A stretch of DNA of 64,000 nucleotides, taken from contig AP017424.1 in NCBI GenBank assembly GCA_002355495.1, forward strand, positions 3,658,001 to 3,722,000, read 5' to 3'. Below, in pieces: positions 38,049 through 45,879 of the stretch (position 1 is its first letter; every line of letters starts with the position of its first letter). Source of the DNA: Streptomyces laurentii (GTDB lineage: Bacteria > Actinomycetota > Actinomycetes > Streptomycetales > Streptomycetaceae). The position numbers were made by a program, and so were the translations under genes. The notes below the pieces were generated by a model. It searched no databases, was not told the origin of the DNA, and worked only from the letters and a program-made list of their open reading frames with translations.

Positions 38049-38203
38049 CGCCCGGGCGACCCCTTCGTGTCCGCGGGCTCCCCGCCCCACCCGTCCCAGG
38101 TGAACAGAACGACATCTCGGGCACCCCCGCACCGACCCCCGTCCCCGTACAAACCGCCCACGACGACGGAACCATCCCCTTTCCCCTCCCCCTGTGAGGC
38201 ATC

Positions 38204-38515
38204 ATGCGCTGTGTCATCGCACGCTTTCCCTTCGAGCTCACCAAGAGCGGCGTCCTGGACTCCATGCACGGCATCCAGCCCGAGGAGATCGCCGGGGAGT
38301 CCGTGACGATCGGGCACCATACCTATCCCGTCAAGCAGGTCGGCCAGGTCCTCACCCGTCAGGACCGCCGCGACTTCACCGCCCGTGAAGTCGTCCTCGC
38401 CATGACCAAACTCGGCTTCACCTGTCGCGGCCTCCTTCAGAGCACCGCGCCTGCCTATGCCCCCGCCCCCACCCCCGTCCGGTACGCCTCGCCGCCCGGT
38501 GCCCCGGCGGCCTGA
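38204..38515 (+). CDS. SCO5918-family protein
   Basis: A 103-residue basic protein: MRCVIARFPFELTKSGVLDS, PEEIAGESVTIGHHTYPVKQ, TRQDRRDFTAREVVLAMTKL, GFTCR, followed by a Pro/Ala tail. It corresponds to a Streptomyces family that I know by the S. coelicolor tag SCO5918, found beside cold-shock and DEAD-box helicase genes. It may bind nucleic acid, but no activity is established. ATG 38204 is the only good start. Confidence 0.78.
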   Translation: MRCVIARFPFELTKSGVLDSMHGIQPEEIAGESVTIGHHTYPVKQVGQVLTRQDRRDFTAREVVLAMTKLGFTCRGLLQSTAPAYAPAPTPVRYASPPGAPAA

Positions 38516-38631
38516 CCGGACCCACGGGGCGGCCATGACCTGACTCCCGGGCAGCCGTGAGGGCTCGACCGGTATGGCGGTCTCCAGGAATCGTCGCAGC
38601 ACAGGTTCGTCGCCACACGAGATCGCGTTGC

Positions 38632-38778
38632 TCAGTCCGTGAGCAGTTGACGCAAGCGCTCGGCCGGGGTTTCCCGGCCGAGCGTTTCGCGTGTGCGGCC
38701 GTTGAGCCCGGCTGCGACTGTGCCGAGGTGTTCCCGGTCGTGGACGGACATATCGGCGCCTTCGGGGAAGTACGGCCC
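38632..38778 (-). pseudogene. IS30-family transposase remnant (C-terminus)
   Basis: About 48 residues of an IS30-type transposase end: PYFPEGADMSVHDREHLGTV, then LNGRTRETLGRETPAERLRQ and a stop at 38632. IS30 enzymes end in 'YFPKGTD.S..' and 'LN.RPRKTLGW.TPAE.L'. Everything upstream of PYFPEG is replaced by the unrelated gene at 38804. No terminal inverted repeats could be recognised. It marks past insertion and deletion in module C. Confidence 0.75.
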
Positions 38779-38803
38779 GTACGGAGCTGCGCCTCGCGCG
38801 AGG

Positions 38804-39160
38804 TCAGTGATCGAAGTACGTGACGTCACCCATGGTCCAGGCGCTGATGTCCGCGATCGAGACCCGGTACATTCCGCCCGTCTCGGGGATCCCCACCATG
38901 CCCTGCAGAATCCGGGCCATGTGAAAGTGCAGGTGCGTGGGCGGCTCGTGCCCGCCCCCGGCGGCGAAGGCGGCGGAGAACTCGGCCAGGCGTTCGGAGT
39001 CCGCCAGAACCTCCGAGACCCGCTGCCGCCACACCGCTTCGGGCGCCAGCCGACCCGTGATGACAGCACCCCCGGTGACGACGGTCAGGGACATCTGGTT
39101 GCTCTGCCCGGATTCGATCAGCCTGGCGACTTCAACAAGCAGCTCGTCAGTCTTCGACAT
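38804..39160 (-). CDS. hypothetical protein, GvpU-like
   Basis: A 118-residue protein: KTDELLVEVARLIESGQSNQ, MSLTVVTGGAVITGRLAPEA, then HLHFHMARILQGMVGIPETG and MYRVSIADISAWTMGDVTYF. The order of helix, 'SLTV..GG..ITG', central helix and 'HLHFH' followed by a beta-rich end resembles gas vesicle accessory protein GvpU, but no other gas vesicle gene is near, so the name is tentative. ATG 39160 is the start. Its 3' end abuts the IS30 remnant. Confidence 0.55.
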   Translation of the reverse strand: MSKTDELLVEVARLIESGQSNQMSLTVVTGGAVITGRLAPEAVWRQRVSEVLADSERLAEFSAAFAAGGGHEPPTHLHFHMARILQGMVGIPETGGMYRVSIADISAWTMGDVTYFDH

Positions 39161-39905
39161 GAGAGCGATCCTACGAGCGGCCTCCCCCCGCCCGCCGGTC
39201 GTCCTCCCGGCAGGGCGCACGCATCGCAGCGGCGGCACGCCTTCGCGATCACTGGACGCTCCCGCCCGCCGCCCCCTACCTTCTGGCCGGACACGCGAAT
39301 ATCTAGCACGGCCAAGGTAGACATTGGCGAAGTGATGGCCTATGTTTCTTCTCGTAACCCACGGAGACAATGGGGTCGGCAGAGATGAACTGCCGGCAAG
39401 CGGTACAGGTAGTCGCAGTGATCAGGACAGTGCGGCCGTGGAGTTTCGAAGCCAGGGCTTTTCGTGGGATGGCGACGGAACTGGCGGCCGGACTGGGCGG
39501 CCCGGAGTGAGCAGGGGCCTCCATGTGCGGGATCGCGGTCATGGTGGAAGCGGTACCCGTGAGAGCAGCAGGGCGGTACCCCTGGTGAAGGCGTCGGGCT
39601 GCGGACGCGCGCACCAGGGCGCGGCAACGGTGACGCTCCCTCAGGTCGCTGTGTCGTACGTGTCACCAGCAGTACGCGGTATCCGCACGGCAAGAAGTCG
39701 ATCACCGAGGGAAGTGGAGGAACGCGGCGCCATCAGGATCGCCCGGACGGAGGTCTCGAGTCCGGGTACCGCAGGACATCGATAGTGAGGTGGTCTTCGG
39801 TCAAGCAACTGCGATCCCCGCACCCCGGCAGCGACCAGGCCGGGTGAGCGGACACAGAAGGCCGGCGCTTCATCAGGGCCGGCAGGTGGTGTAGTAGTTC
39901 CTTCA
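39161..39905. other. intergenic, no supported gene
   Basis: It contains the promoter region of the GvpU-like gene. A possible 79-residue minus frame (39303-39542, ALASKLHGRTVLITATTCTA) has no recognised family or clear ribosome site. Nothing else is supported until the palindrome at 39906. Confidence 0.35.
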
Positions 39906-39937
39906 GGGCCCTGGTGCCAGTACTGGCACCAGGGCCC
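39906..39937. repeat. 32-bp perfect palindrome upstream of the MerR gene
   Basis: Sixteen bases (GGGCCCTGGTGCCAGT, 39906-39921) are followed immediately by their exact reverse complement (39922-39937) with no spacer. It ends 27 bases before the ATG of the MerR-type gene. It may be an operator, a terminator for transcription entering from upstream, or a folded leader. Confidence 0.8.
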
Positions 39938-39964
39938 CTCTATGCGTTTCACGGAGAGGTGCAA

Positions 39965-40303
39965 ATGACAGCAGACGACTCGTACGACCGTCTCGACGAC
40001 GACGATTACCCCGCCTACACCATGGGCAGAGCTGCCGAGATGATCGGTGCCACCCAGGGCTTTCTCCGTGCGATCGGCGAAGCTCGCCTGATCACGCCGC
40101 TGCGCTCCGAGGGTGGCCACCGTCGCTACTCCCGCTATCAGCTCCGCATCGCCGCCCGCGCCCGCGAACTCGTCGACCAGGGAACCCCGATCGAGGCCGC
40201 CTGCCGCATCATCATCCTCGAGGACCAGCTCGAGGAGGCCCAGCGCATCAACGCCGAGTACCGGCGTGCCGCCGAATCGGGCACGCCCCCGGAGAAGGCC
40301 TGA
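39965..40303 (+). CDS. MerR-family transcriptional regulator
   Basis: A 112-residue regulator with an N-terminal acidic stretch and a MerR helix-turn-helix: YTMGRAAEMIGATQGFLRAI, GEARLITPLRSEGGHRRYSR and YQLRIAARARELVDQGTPIE, then a short coiled coil (LEDQLEEAQRINAEYRRAA). No effector domain is present. GAGAGGTG precedes ATG 39965. Similar MerR proteins accompany csp/DEAD-box loci in Streptomyces, so it may belong to the same cold-shock block. The adjacent 32-bp palindrome is a possible target. Confidence 0.85.
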   Translation: MTADDSYDRLDDDDYPAYTMGRAAEMIGATQGFLRAIGEARLITPLRSEGGHRRYSRYQLRIAARARELVDQGTPIEAACRIIILEDQLEEAQRINAEYRRAAESGTPPEKA

Positions 40304-40712
40304 GACAAGGACGACCGATGCCGGCAGTAGTCGGGGCCTGACCAGGTCGACGCCACCCGCCCGAAGCGCCGGGCGGTCGGCGGGCCGTCGCTGTGACGGT
40401 CGGCCCCAGCCCGCCACAGCGGTCAGCCGCGGGGGACAGGTTCCCGCACAGCGGTGAAGCCCGCACGGCAGCGGTGTCGGCCGTGAGCCACCGAGGGCGG
40501 CCTTCCCTGGAATCCGCCGGCCGAAAGGCCGCGCCGCGGGGTGCGGGCAGCGGGGGTGACCAGCGGACGGCAGAGGTAAGAGAGCAAGAAAGTCCGCACC
40601 TCAAGACCATTCCCGGCCCAACCCACGGCCGGCCGCCATGCGGCCGGAGCGGGCAGCGGCGAGTCCCGGGCTAGGGCGGGGCGGTACTCGCGCCGCGGTC
40701 ACCGTCGGCTAC
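40304..40712. other. intergenic, nothing recognised
   Basis: GC-rich DNA without a gene, strong hairpin or repeat that I can support, between the MerR gene and an ATPase remnant. Confidence 0.35.
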
Positions 40713-40870
40713 CACATCAACTGCTGCGTTACCTGCTCACCAACCACGACGGCGACCCGCCGACCTTCCTGATGATCGACCCACCGACCAAGAACGTCGG
40801 CCGCAACGACGTGGGACACCCGCTTCGCGCAGCGCATTTACGACGGCTTCGCGACTCCGTCACGGCTCGG
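40713..40870 (+). pseudogene. remnant of an SMC/RecN-like AAA ATPase
   Basis: Frame 1 gives QLLRYLLTNHDGDPPTFLMI, then DPPTKNVGRND. After a shift near 40810 it continues DTRFAQRIYDGFA. 'FLMIDPPTKN.G' resembles the Walker B block of AAA-15/DUF3732-type ATPases, which usually reads 'fLIIDSP.KNLG', followed by a helix like this one. Only about 50 residues survive. Such ATPases occur in mobile elements and defence systems. Confidence 0.45.
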
Positions 40871-40977
40871 GCCGGCGCCGGCATCACCGCCGTACCCGTT
40901 CCGGGGTCGTGGTCGCGGACAACGGCCTTCCAGCCTCCGTACGGGGCCATGTCCTGGTACATGACTTCGGCCACGGC

Positions 40978-41018
40978 CCGGTCAGCGACCGGGGCCTTCG
41001 TCGTTGTCCGGACCTGTC
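40978..41018 (+). repeat. trace of the att-like repeat (terminator part only)
   Basis: GGTCAGCGACCGGGGCCTTC and the following CGTCGTTGTCCGGACCTGTC match the terminator-and-flank part of sites 2 and 3 with a few changes, but the tRNA core is missing. It lies about 80 bases left of site 4 and suggests one more, mostly deleted, integration scar. Confidence 0.6.
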
Positions 41019-41097
41019 GGGGGCTGTCGCGAATGGCTGAACCCGACCGGCGACGGGCCGGCGCCCTTCCCCGCCGACGGAGCGGTGCGCTATGCCT

Positions 41098-41158
41098 GCG
41101 GGTTCGATTCCCGTCATCCGCTCTTGAACGAAGGCCCAGGTCGGCGACCTGGGCCTTT
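41098..41158 (+). repeat. tRNA-Gly 3' end copy plus terminator (att-like site 4)
   Basis: Twenty-six bases (41098-41123) equal the last part of tRNA-Gly. The next two (TT) match the real tRNA flank, unlike sites 2 and 3. The hairpin AAGGCCCAGGTC-GGC-GACCTGGGCCTT follows. The left arm is shorter than in sites 2 and 3. Confidence 0.85.
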
Positions 41159-41204
41159 TGTGTTACCCAGATCTCTCGCGGCCGTCGCGCCCCTGACCGC
41201 GCTC

Positions 41205-41590
41205 CACTCACCGGGGCCGCCACCTCGCCCGTTGCTATTGGAGCAGCCAGCCATTGCGGTGCGCTCACCGTCGTCCTGGTCGAGGCCGTCGCCCTCGGCG
41301 CGGGCAACAACTGCATACGCACCGGCCTGCACCGCCCGGAGCTGATGCCGACCTGGTCGGCTCTGGTCGTCGGCGCGCATTTCTTCCCGATGGCCCGGAG
41401 CCTGCGCGCCCCGATGCTGCGGTGGGTCGGCGCCGCGATGCTGGCCACCATCGGCCTCGCGGCGCTGGCCACGCTGCTGCCGGACGCGACCGAGAACGTC
41501 TGGCAGTCCGTGCCGGGCATCGGCTGCGCGGCCGTGCTGTGGGCCGGGGCGGCGTACACCGGCCTGCGGGCGGGCCGCCGGCGGGCGTAG
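41205..41590 (+). pseudogene. 5'-truncated integral membrane protein
   Basis: An open frame encodes the C-terminal part of a membrane protein with four hydrophobic segments: ALTVVLVEAVALGAGNN, TWSALVVGAHFFPMARSL, AAMLATIGLAALATLLPDA and GIGCAAVLWAGAAYTGLRAG. The frame enters from the att-like repeat without a proper start; the first internal ATG is 41345. The N-terminal part was presumably lost when the element inserted. No family is assigned. Confidence 0.55.
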
Positions 41591-41659
41591 CGCCACCGCG
41601 CGCGGCGCGGCGGGAGTGGATCTGATCCGCCGCCGCGCGGCCCGGCCGGCGCGCCGTCG

Positions 41660-41875
41660 TCAGCTCTGCGCGGTGCCGTCGTCCGCCTGCCCGGCGTCCT
41701 CGGCCCCATGCGTCTTCTCACGCATCTTGCGCACCAGCTCCGCCTTGCGGTCGGCGGCATTCTGACGGTCGAAGTTGCGATGCGGACCGTTGTTCTGCCG
41801 CTCGGCGCGGGACAGTCTCTTGCGCTGGCCACCGCCCTGGCCCACGGGGTTGTTGATGTTCTTGCTGTCGGTCAC
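41660..41875 (-). CDS. DUF6243-like small basic protein
   Basis: A 71-residue hydrophilic, basic protein: TDSKNINNPVGQGGGQRKRL, SRAERQNNGPHRNFDRQNAA, DRKAELVRKMREKTHG and an acidic tail. It matches a small Streptomyces family that I recall as DUF6243. AGGAGAA precedes GTG 41875. It is probably disordered, and function is unknown. It lies in the last island module, between sites 4 and 5. Confidence 0.75.
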   Translation of the reverse strand: MTDSKNINNPVGQGGGQRKRLSRAERQNNGPHRNFDRQNAADRKAELVRKMREKTHGAEDAGQADDGTAQS

Positions 41876-42007
41876 GGGTTCTCCTGGTGCTGAGGTGAGT
41901 GATCCACGGATTCGCGGATTCACGGCGGGGGCGGGCGCGGCGACGAAGGACGCCGGCGGGCCCGTACCGCCCTCGCCGGTGAATGCGGCGCCTCCGAGCG
42001 GCGGTGA

Positions 42008-42081
42008 TTCCCCAGCTTAGGGCGCGGGTTCGATTCCCGTCTCCGCTCCACGGCAAAGCCCCAGGTCACCGACCCGGGGCT
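42008..42081 (+). repeat. degenerate tRNA-Gly 3' end copy plus terminator (att-like site 5)
   Basis: A TTCCCCAGCTTAGG start, then GCGCGGGTTCGATTCCCGTC and TCCGCTC with a two-base gap, followed by the hairpin AAGCCCCAGGTC-ACC-GACCCGGGGCT. More mutations than sites 2-4 suggest that it is the oldest copy and the right edge of the island. Confidence 0.8.
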
Positions 42082-42123
42082 GTGCCTTGTACGGACCTCT
42101 TGGCGGCCCGCGTCTCCTGTCAG

Positions 42124-42290
42124 CGTGGCCACCCGGGCCAGGGTGACCGCGCGGAGCACCCACTCGACCGGCCCGTAGCGGTGCCGCTCCAGCCACCAGC
42201 GGCTGAAGACCGCCTGGGCGGCGAACAGCGCCAGGGCGGCGAGGACGCCGTACCCGGGCACGAGGCGGCCCACCAGCGCGGCGTCGTCCA
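42124..42290 (-). pseudogene. DUF418 membrane protein remnant (C-terminus)
   Basis: About 55 residues at the end of the minus frame, VLAALALFAAQAVFSRWWLE then RHRYGPVEWVLRAVTLARVA, match the hallmark C-terminal end of DUF418 proteins ('..S..WL..f.yGPlEWl.R..T'). The upstream frame loses all membrane-protein character, so the rest of the gene is gone. It lies just outside the last att-like repeat and may have been cut during island formation. Confidence 0.6.
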
Positions 42291-42486
42291 AGAAGCCCTC
42301 GGCGAAGAGGGCTCGCGGCGCGCCCACCGCGGTCAGGGGCAGACGCGGCGACGAGCGCTCCACGTCGTACGTGACCGGGCCGTGGGTGGCACCCGACGCG
42401 AAGGCACTTCCGCCGCGTGTCACAGGCCGGTGGCAGGCTGATGCCCCCACCGCCCGGAACGACTGGAACGACTGGAAGCAGACACC

Positions 42487-43053
42487 GTGACATCCGACGC
42501 GTTCCGCATCAGCGCCGTCCTCGCGACCGCCACGGTGACGGTGCTCGCCTCGACCGCGTGCGGGCCGGACAAACCCGCCGCGGTCACGCCGAAGGCCGTA
42601 CGGCATTCCGAATTGGTCGGCCGTTGGGACGGCGAGAGGGAATGCGGTGCGCCGCTGCCGGTCTTCCGGCTGCGCGACGACTACACCTTCTCCGCCGAGG
42701 ATTACCCGGTCGAGTGGGACGGCCCCGTGCCGGACGCACAGCTGACCCGGCGGTCGGCCGGCGGGACATGGCACGCGGTCGACAAAGACGCCGGCCTGCC
42801 GCCCTACTTGGTGCTCCGTTTCGACGACGAACCGGGAATCGAGTCCCTCCCCTTCACCGTGGATCACGGAAGGCTGCGGGCGGACGGGAGCGTCACGGCC
42901 GGGGGCGGAGACCCCTATGTCCACGCCTGCCACTACACACGCACGTCCACCGACCCCGAATCCGACGGGTCGCGGAGGGAAGAAGACGGACTCCCCCGCC
43001 CGGCCGGGGGCCAGGCGGGGGAGTCCGTGGGAGTGGGCCGGGTCAGGGCTTGA
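42487..43053 (+). CDS. putative lipoprotein
   Basis: A 188-residue exported protein with a signal peptide and lipobox (VLASTACGP, lipidated Cys25). The mature part has ELVGRWDGERECGAPLPVFR, YTFSAEDYPVEWDGPVPDAQ and GGTWHAVDKDAGLPPYLVLR, a beta-rich fold resembling small Streptomyces lipoproteins of unknown role. Start is GTG 42487. The last ~20 codons run through a strong terminator and overlap the convergent nuclease gene by 11 bases, so the true C-terminus may have been altered by a shift. Confidence 0.7.
   Translation: MTSDAFRISAVLATATVTVLASTACGPDKPAAVTPKAVRHSELVGRWDGERECGAPLPVFRLRDDYTFSAEDYPVEWDGPVPDAQLTRRSAGGTWHAVDKDAGLPPYLVLRFDDEPGIESLPFTVDHGRLRADGSVTAGGGDPYVHACHYTRTSTDPESDGSRREEDGLPRPAGGQAGESVGVGRVRA
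42988..43026. terminator. hairpin terminator between convergent genes
   Basis: A perfect 13-bp stem, GGACTCCCCCGCC (42988-43000) with GGCGGGGGAGTCC (43014-43026), and a 13-nt loop. It lies within the predicted 3' end of the lipoprotein gene, 17 bases beyond the nuclease stop on the other strand. Confidence 0.75.
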
Positions 43054-45475
43054 CGCGGACGACCTGGGGGTCGTGGTCGGAGGCCTGGGTGGCGAACTCG
43101 CTGTTGATGTGGACCACGTCGTAGCGGGTCTGCTGCGGCTTGAAGGCCGGGCTGACCAGGATGTGGTCGAGCACCTGCGAGTTGCCCTGGTAGACGTACG
43201 AGTAGCGCTCGGACGCGGGCAGCTCGTTCACCAGGTCGCGCAGGACGCCGCCCTTGGTGAGGGTCTTCAGCGCCGGCGAGAACTGGTAGTCGTTGAAGTC
43301 GCCGAGGGAGACCACGCGGGCGCCCGGGTCGGCGGCCAGGAGCTTGGCGACGAACGCCTGCTCGACCTCGGCCTGCTTGCCGCGCTGCACCTCGGAGCTG
43401 CGGGTCGGGGCCTGGAAGCGGCTGTCGAGGCCCTGGTCGCCGCCCTTGCTGTTGAAGTGGTTGGCGATCACGTACACCGGCTTGTTGTGGAAGCGGAACT
43501 GGCCGATGAGCGGCTTACGGCTGTTGTTCCAGGCCTCGTTGGCCGGGTCGATGCGGCCCGGGGAGGCCGTCAGCGAGGTGCGCTTGCCGGTGCCGGTCAC
43601 GTCCACGGCCGTGGTGGCGTCGCCACCCGGTATGTCGGTGAAGGAGACGCGGTCGGGGTTGAACAGGAACACCTGGCGGATGTTGCCGCCGGGCTCGCCG
43701 CCGTCCTTGCCGTTCTCCGGGTCGACGGAGCGCCAGTCGTAGGCGGGGCCGCCGGCGGCCTTGATCGCCTCGGTGAACTTGGCGACGGTGGCACCGGACG
43801 TGACCGTGCCGTCGTTGACCGGGCCGTTGTCGTCCTGGACCTCTTCGAGGGCGAGGATGTCGGGCGAACGCAGGTTGGTGACCACGCCCTTGGCCAGCTC
43901 GGCGAACTTCTCGTCCGAGTCGCCCGGGTCGAGGTTCTCGACGTTGTACGTGCCGATCGTCAGCTCGCTCGGCAGGGCGGAGGCGGTGACCTCGCGCTCC
44001 AGGCCGCCCGACTGGACGGTGCCGACGCGGGTGGCCGCCACCGCGTAGCCGCCGTAGTTCGTGTAGTCCAGCGGACCGCCGGTGGCACCGGTGAGCGTGT
44101 CCCCGACATCGGCGACCGGGAAGTCGGCCGCCGCGCCCAGCGACTGGACCAGGAGGCGGCCCGCGTTCTGCTGGTCGTAGCCGAGGTAGACGGAGCCGCC
44201 GCGCGCCGAACGCGGGTCCTGCGCGCGGGCGTTCACCCACAGCTCGTGGTACGAGTTGCTGGCCTGCGCCACCGAGACGTCGCGGACCTCGACGTTCATG
44301 CCCTCCAGCGACTCGTACAGGTCGAGCGCGTAGGCGTCCGTCCGCAGCGGCAGCGACTCGATCGAGGCGCCGGCCGCGTCGGGCGCGTAGGCCGCCGGGA
44401 TGTTCGAGCCGTCGAGGACGACCGGGGCGGGCACCGGGTTGTCCGAGGAGACCACGGTGACCTTGGTGTTGGACAGCTCGGTGAGGGACTGCGAGCCGCC
44501 CGGGTTGTTCGGGTAGTACTCGGTCACCTTGGCCGTGACCAGGACGGAGTCGCCGACCTTGACGGCCGGGCCGGTGCCGCCCGTGTAGACGAACACGCCC
44601 TCGCTGGTGGCCGGGTCCGCGTCCGGGTTCGGGTCCTGGATCCAGAAGCCCTTGGTGCCGTACGTACGGACGCCGGTGACGATGCCGGGGACGCCCGTGA
44701 CCGTCTTGCCGGCCATCGGCGAGAGGCGGGTGGCGCCCTGGATGTCGTGGACGCGCACCGTGCCGGGCTCGGTCGGGCCGGTGTCGCCGCCGCCGGAACC
44801 GTCGCCGGGGGCGGACTCGCCCTTGCTGTTGACCGGGGTGGGCGCGCCGGCCTGGAAGTCGGCGGCGTTGTCGTCGGTGTCGGCGAGCGAGGCGGCGCGG
44901 GCCACCGCGGCGGTGTTCGACGCGCCGGGGGCGGCGCCGGAGCCCTCGTGGACCAGGGCGGTGCCGAAGCCGACGAGGTCGACGACGCGCGGGTCGGCGG
45001 CGCAGTCCTCGCTGGTCTTGCAGGTCAGCGCGTCGGTGCCGTCGACGAGCGCGATGGTGCCCGTGGTGGCGGAGAGGGCCAGGGTGCCGGTGGCGTCGGG
45101 GTTCGGCAGGGCCACGGTGCCGCCGGTGCCGGGCGCGCCGGCGACCAGGTAGCGGCCGCCGGCGGCGACCGAGCCGCTCAGCGTCGTGACGCCCCACTTG
45201 CTGGAGGCGCTGGGGCTGCCGGGCAGGTACTGCACGCTGTAGCCGGACAGGCCGAAGGCGGCGCCGGTCGGGTTGGCAAGTTCGATGAAGTCGTTCTTCA
45301 GCGTCGCGCCGGAGTTGCCGCCACCGCCGTAGACCTCGGCGATGACCGCGCCCGCGGACGGGGTGGCGACGGCGCCGGGCAGCGGGACGAGCACCAGCGA
45401 CGCGGTGACCGCGGCCGGCAGGGTCGCGCGCATCAGCATGCGGCGGGAGCGGCGGGTGGAGAAGGGACTGGGCAC
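43043..45475 (-). CDS. secreted extracellular nuclease (ExeM/NucH-like) with lamin-tail domain
   Basis: An 810-residue secreted nuclease. Residues 1-38 form the signal peptide. A lamin-tail domain follows (IAEVYGGGGNSGATLKNDFI, ELANPTGAAFGLSGYSVQYL), then a beta-rich OB-like region (VTGVPGIVTGVRTYGTKGFW) and a C-terminal endonuclease/exonuclease/phosphatase domain. In that domain TIGTYNVENLDPGDSDEKFA, DILALEEVQDDNGP with the metal-binding Glu, VIANHFNSKGGD with the catalytic His, VVSLGDFNDYQFSPAL and ATQASDHDPQVVRV with the terminal Asp-His pair are all intact. It degrades extracellular DNA, probably for phosphate or nucleoside scavenging. AAGGAG precedes GTG 45475. Confidence 0.92.
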   Translation of the reverse strand: MPSPFSTRRSRRMLMRATLPAAVTASLVLVPLPGAVATPSAGAVIAEVYGGGGNSGATLKNDFIELANPTGAAFGLSGYSVQYLPGSPSASSKWGVTTLSGSVAAGGRYLVAGAPGTGGTVALPNPDATGTLALSATTGTIALVDGTDALTCKTSEDCAADPRVVDLVGFGTALVHEGSGAAPGASNTAAVARAASLADTDDNAADFQAGAPTPVNSKGESAPGDGSGGGDTGPTEPGTVRVHDIQGATRLSPMAGKTVTGVPGIVTGVRTYGTKGFWIQDPNPDADPATSEGVFVYTGGTGPAVKVGDSVLVTAKVTEYYPNNPGGSQSLTELSNTKVTVVSSDNPVPAPVVLDGSNIPAAYAPDAAGASIESLPLRTDAYALDLYESLEGMNVEVRDVSVAQASNSYHELWVNARAQDPRSARGGSVYLGYDQQNAGRLLVQSLGAAADFPVADVGDTLTGATGGPLDYTNYGGYAVAATRVGTVQSGGLEREVTASALPSELTIGTYNVENLDPGDSDEKFAELAKGVVTNLRSPDILALEEVQDDNGPVNDGTVTSGATVAKFTEAIKAAGGPAYDWRSVDPENGKDGGEPGGNIRQVFLFNPDRVSFTDIPGGDATTAVDVTGTGKRTSLTASPGRIDPANEAWNNSRKPLIGQFRFHNKPVYVIANHFNSKGGDQGLDSRFQAPTRSSEVQRGKQAEVEQAFVAKLLAADPGARVVSLGDFNDYQFSPALKTLTKGGVLRDLVNELPASERYSYVYQGNSQVLDHILVSPAFKPQQTRYDVVHINSEFATQASDHDPQVVRVKP

Positions 45476-45879
45476 CGTTGCGGCACTCCTTCATGGCAGA
45501 ACACAGCCCGGTCGCCGCGCCGGCGCCAGGGTCGGTGAGGGATCGTCAAAGTGGCGGCGGGGGACGCCGATGGGCGTCTCGCACGGATCCGGAGCTGAAG
45601 ATACGCGCGTAGAACATGGCGTAACAAGGCTTCGGACGTGAACTTCTCGTCACCTTGCCTCGCCGCCCGATCCGTGTTCCCGCAGGTCGGGCCGGTCCGC
45701 GCAGGTGAGTTGGACTTTTGTCGCGCGGGTACGGGACGCCGGCCGGACCGGCGTCCGGCCAGTGCGCGGGCGACGTGGCGGAAGACGCGGCGGGCGCCAC
45801 GTCGGGCGCCACGTCGGGCGCCCCCGTGCCCGCGCCCGCGGGAGCGGGTGCCGACGGCCGTCCGGCCGGCCGCGGGAGG

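Noticed and set aside
38657..38684. 12-bp hairpin CGCTCGGCCGGG with GTTT loop as terminator
   Set aside because: It falls within the IS30 transposase remnant and is explained by that coding sequence; no adjacent intact gene ends there.
39303..39542. 79-aa minus ORF with TTCTAC
   Set aside because: Some non-random look, but no start signal, family or neighbour support.
42917..45538. 873-aa plus ORF opposite the nuclease
   Set aside because: Shadow of the ExeM-like gene, which has an intact active site on the minus strand.
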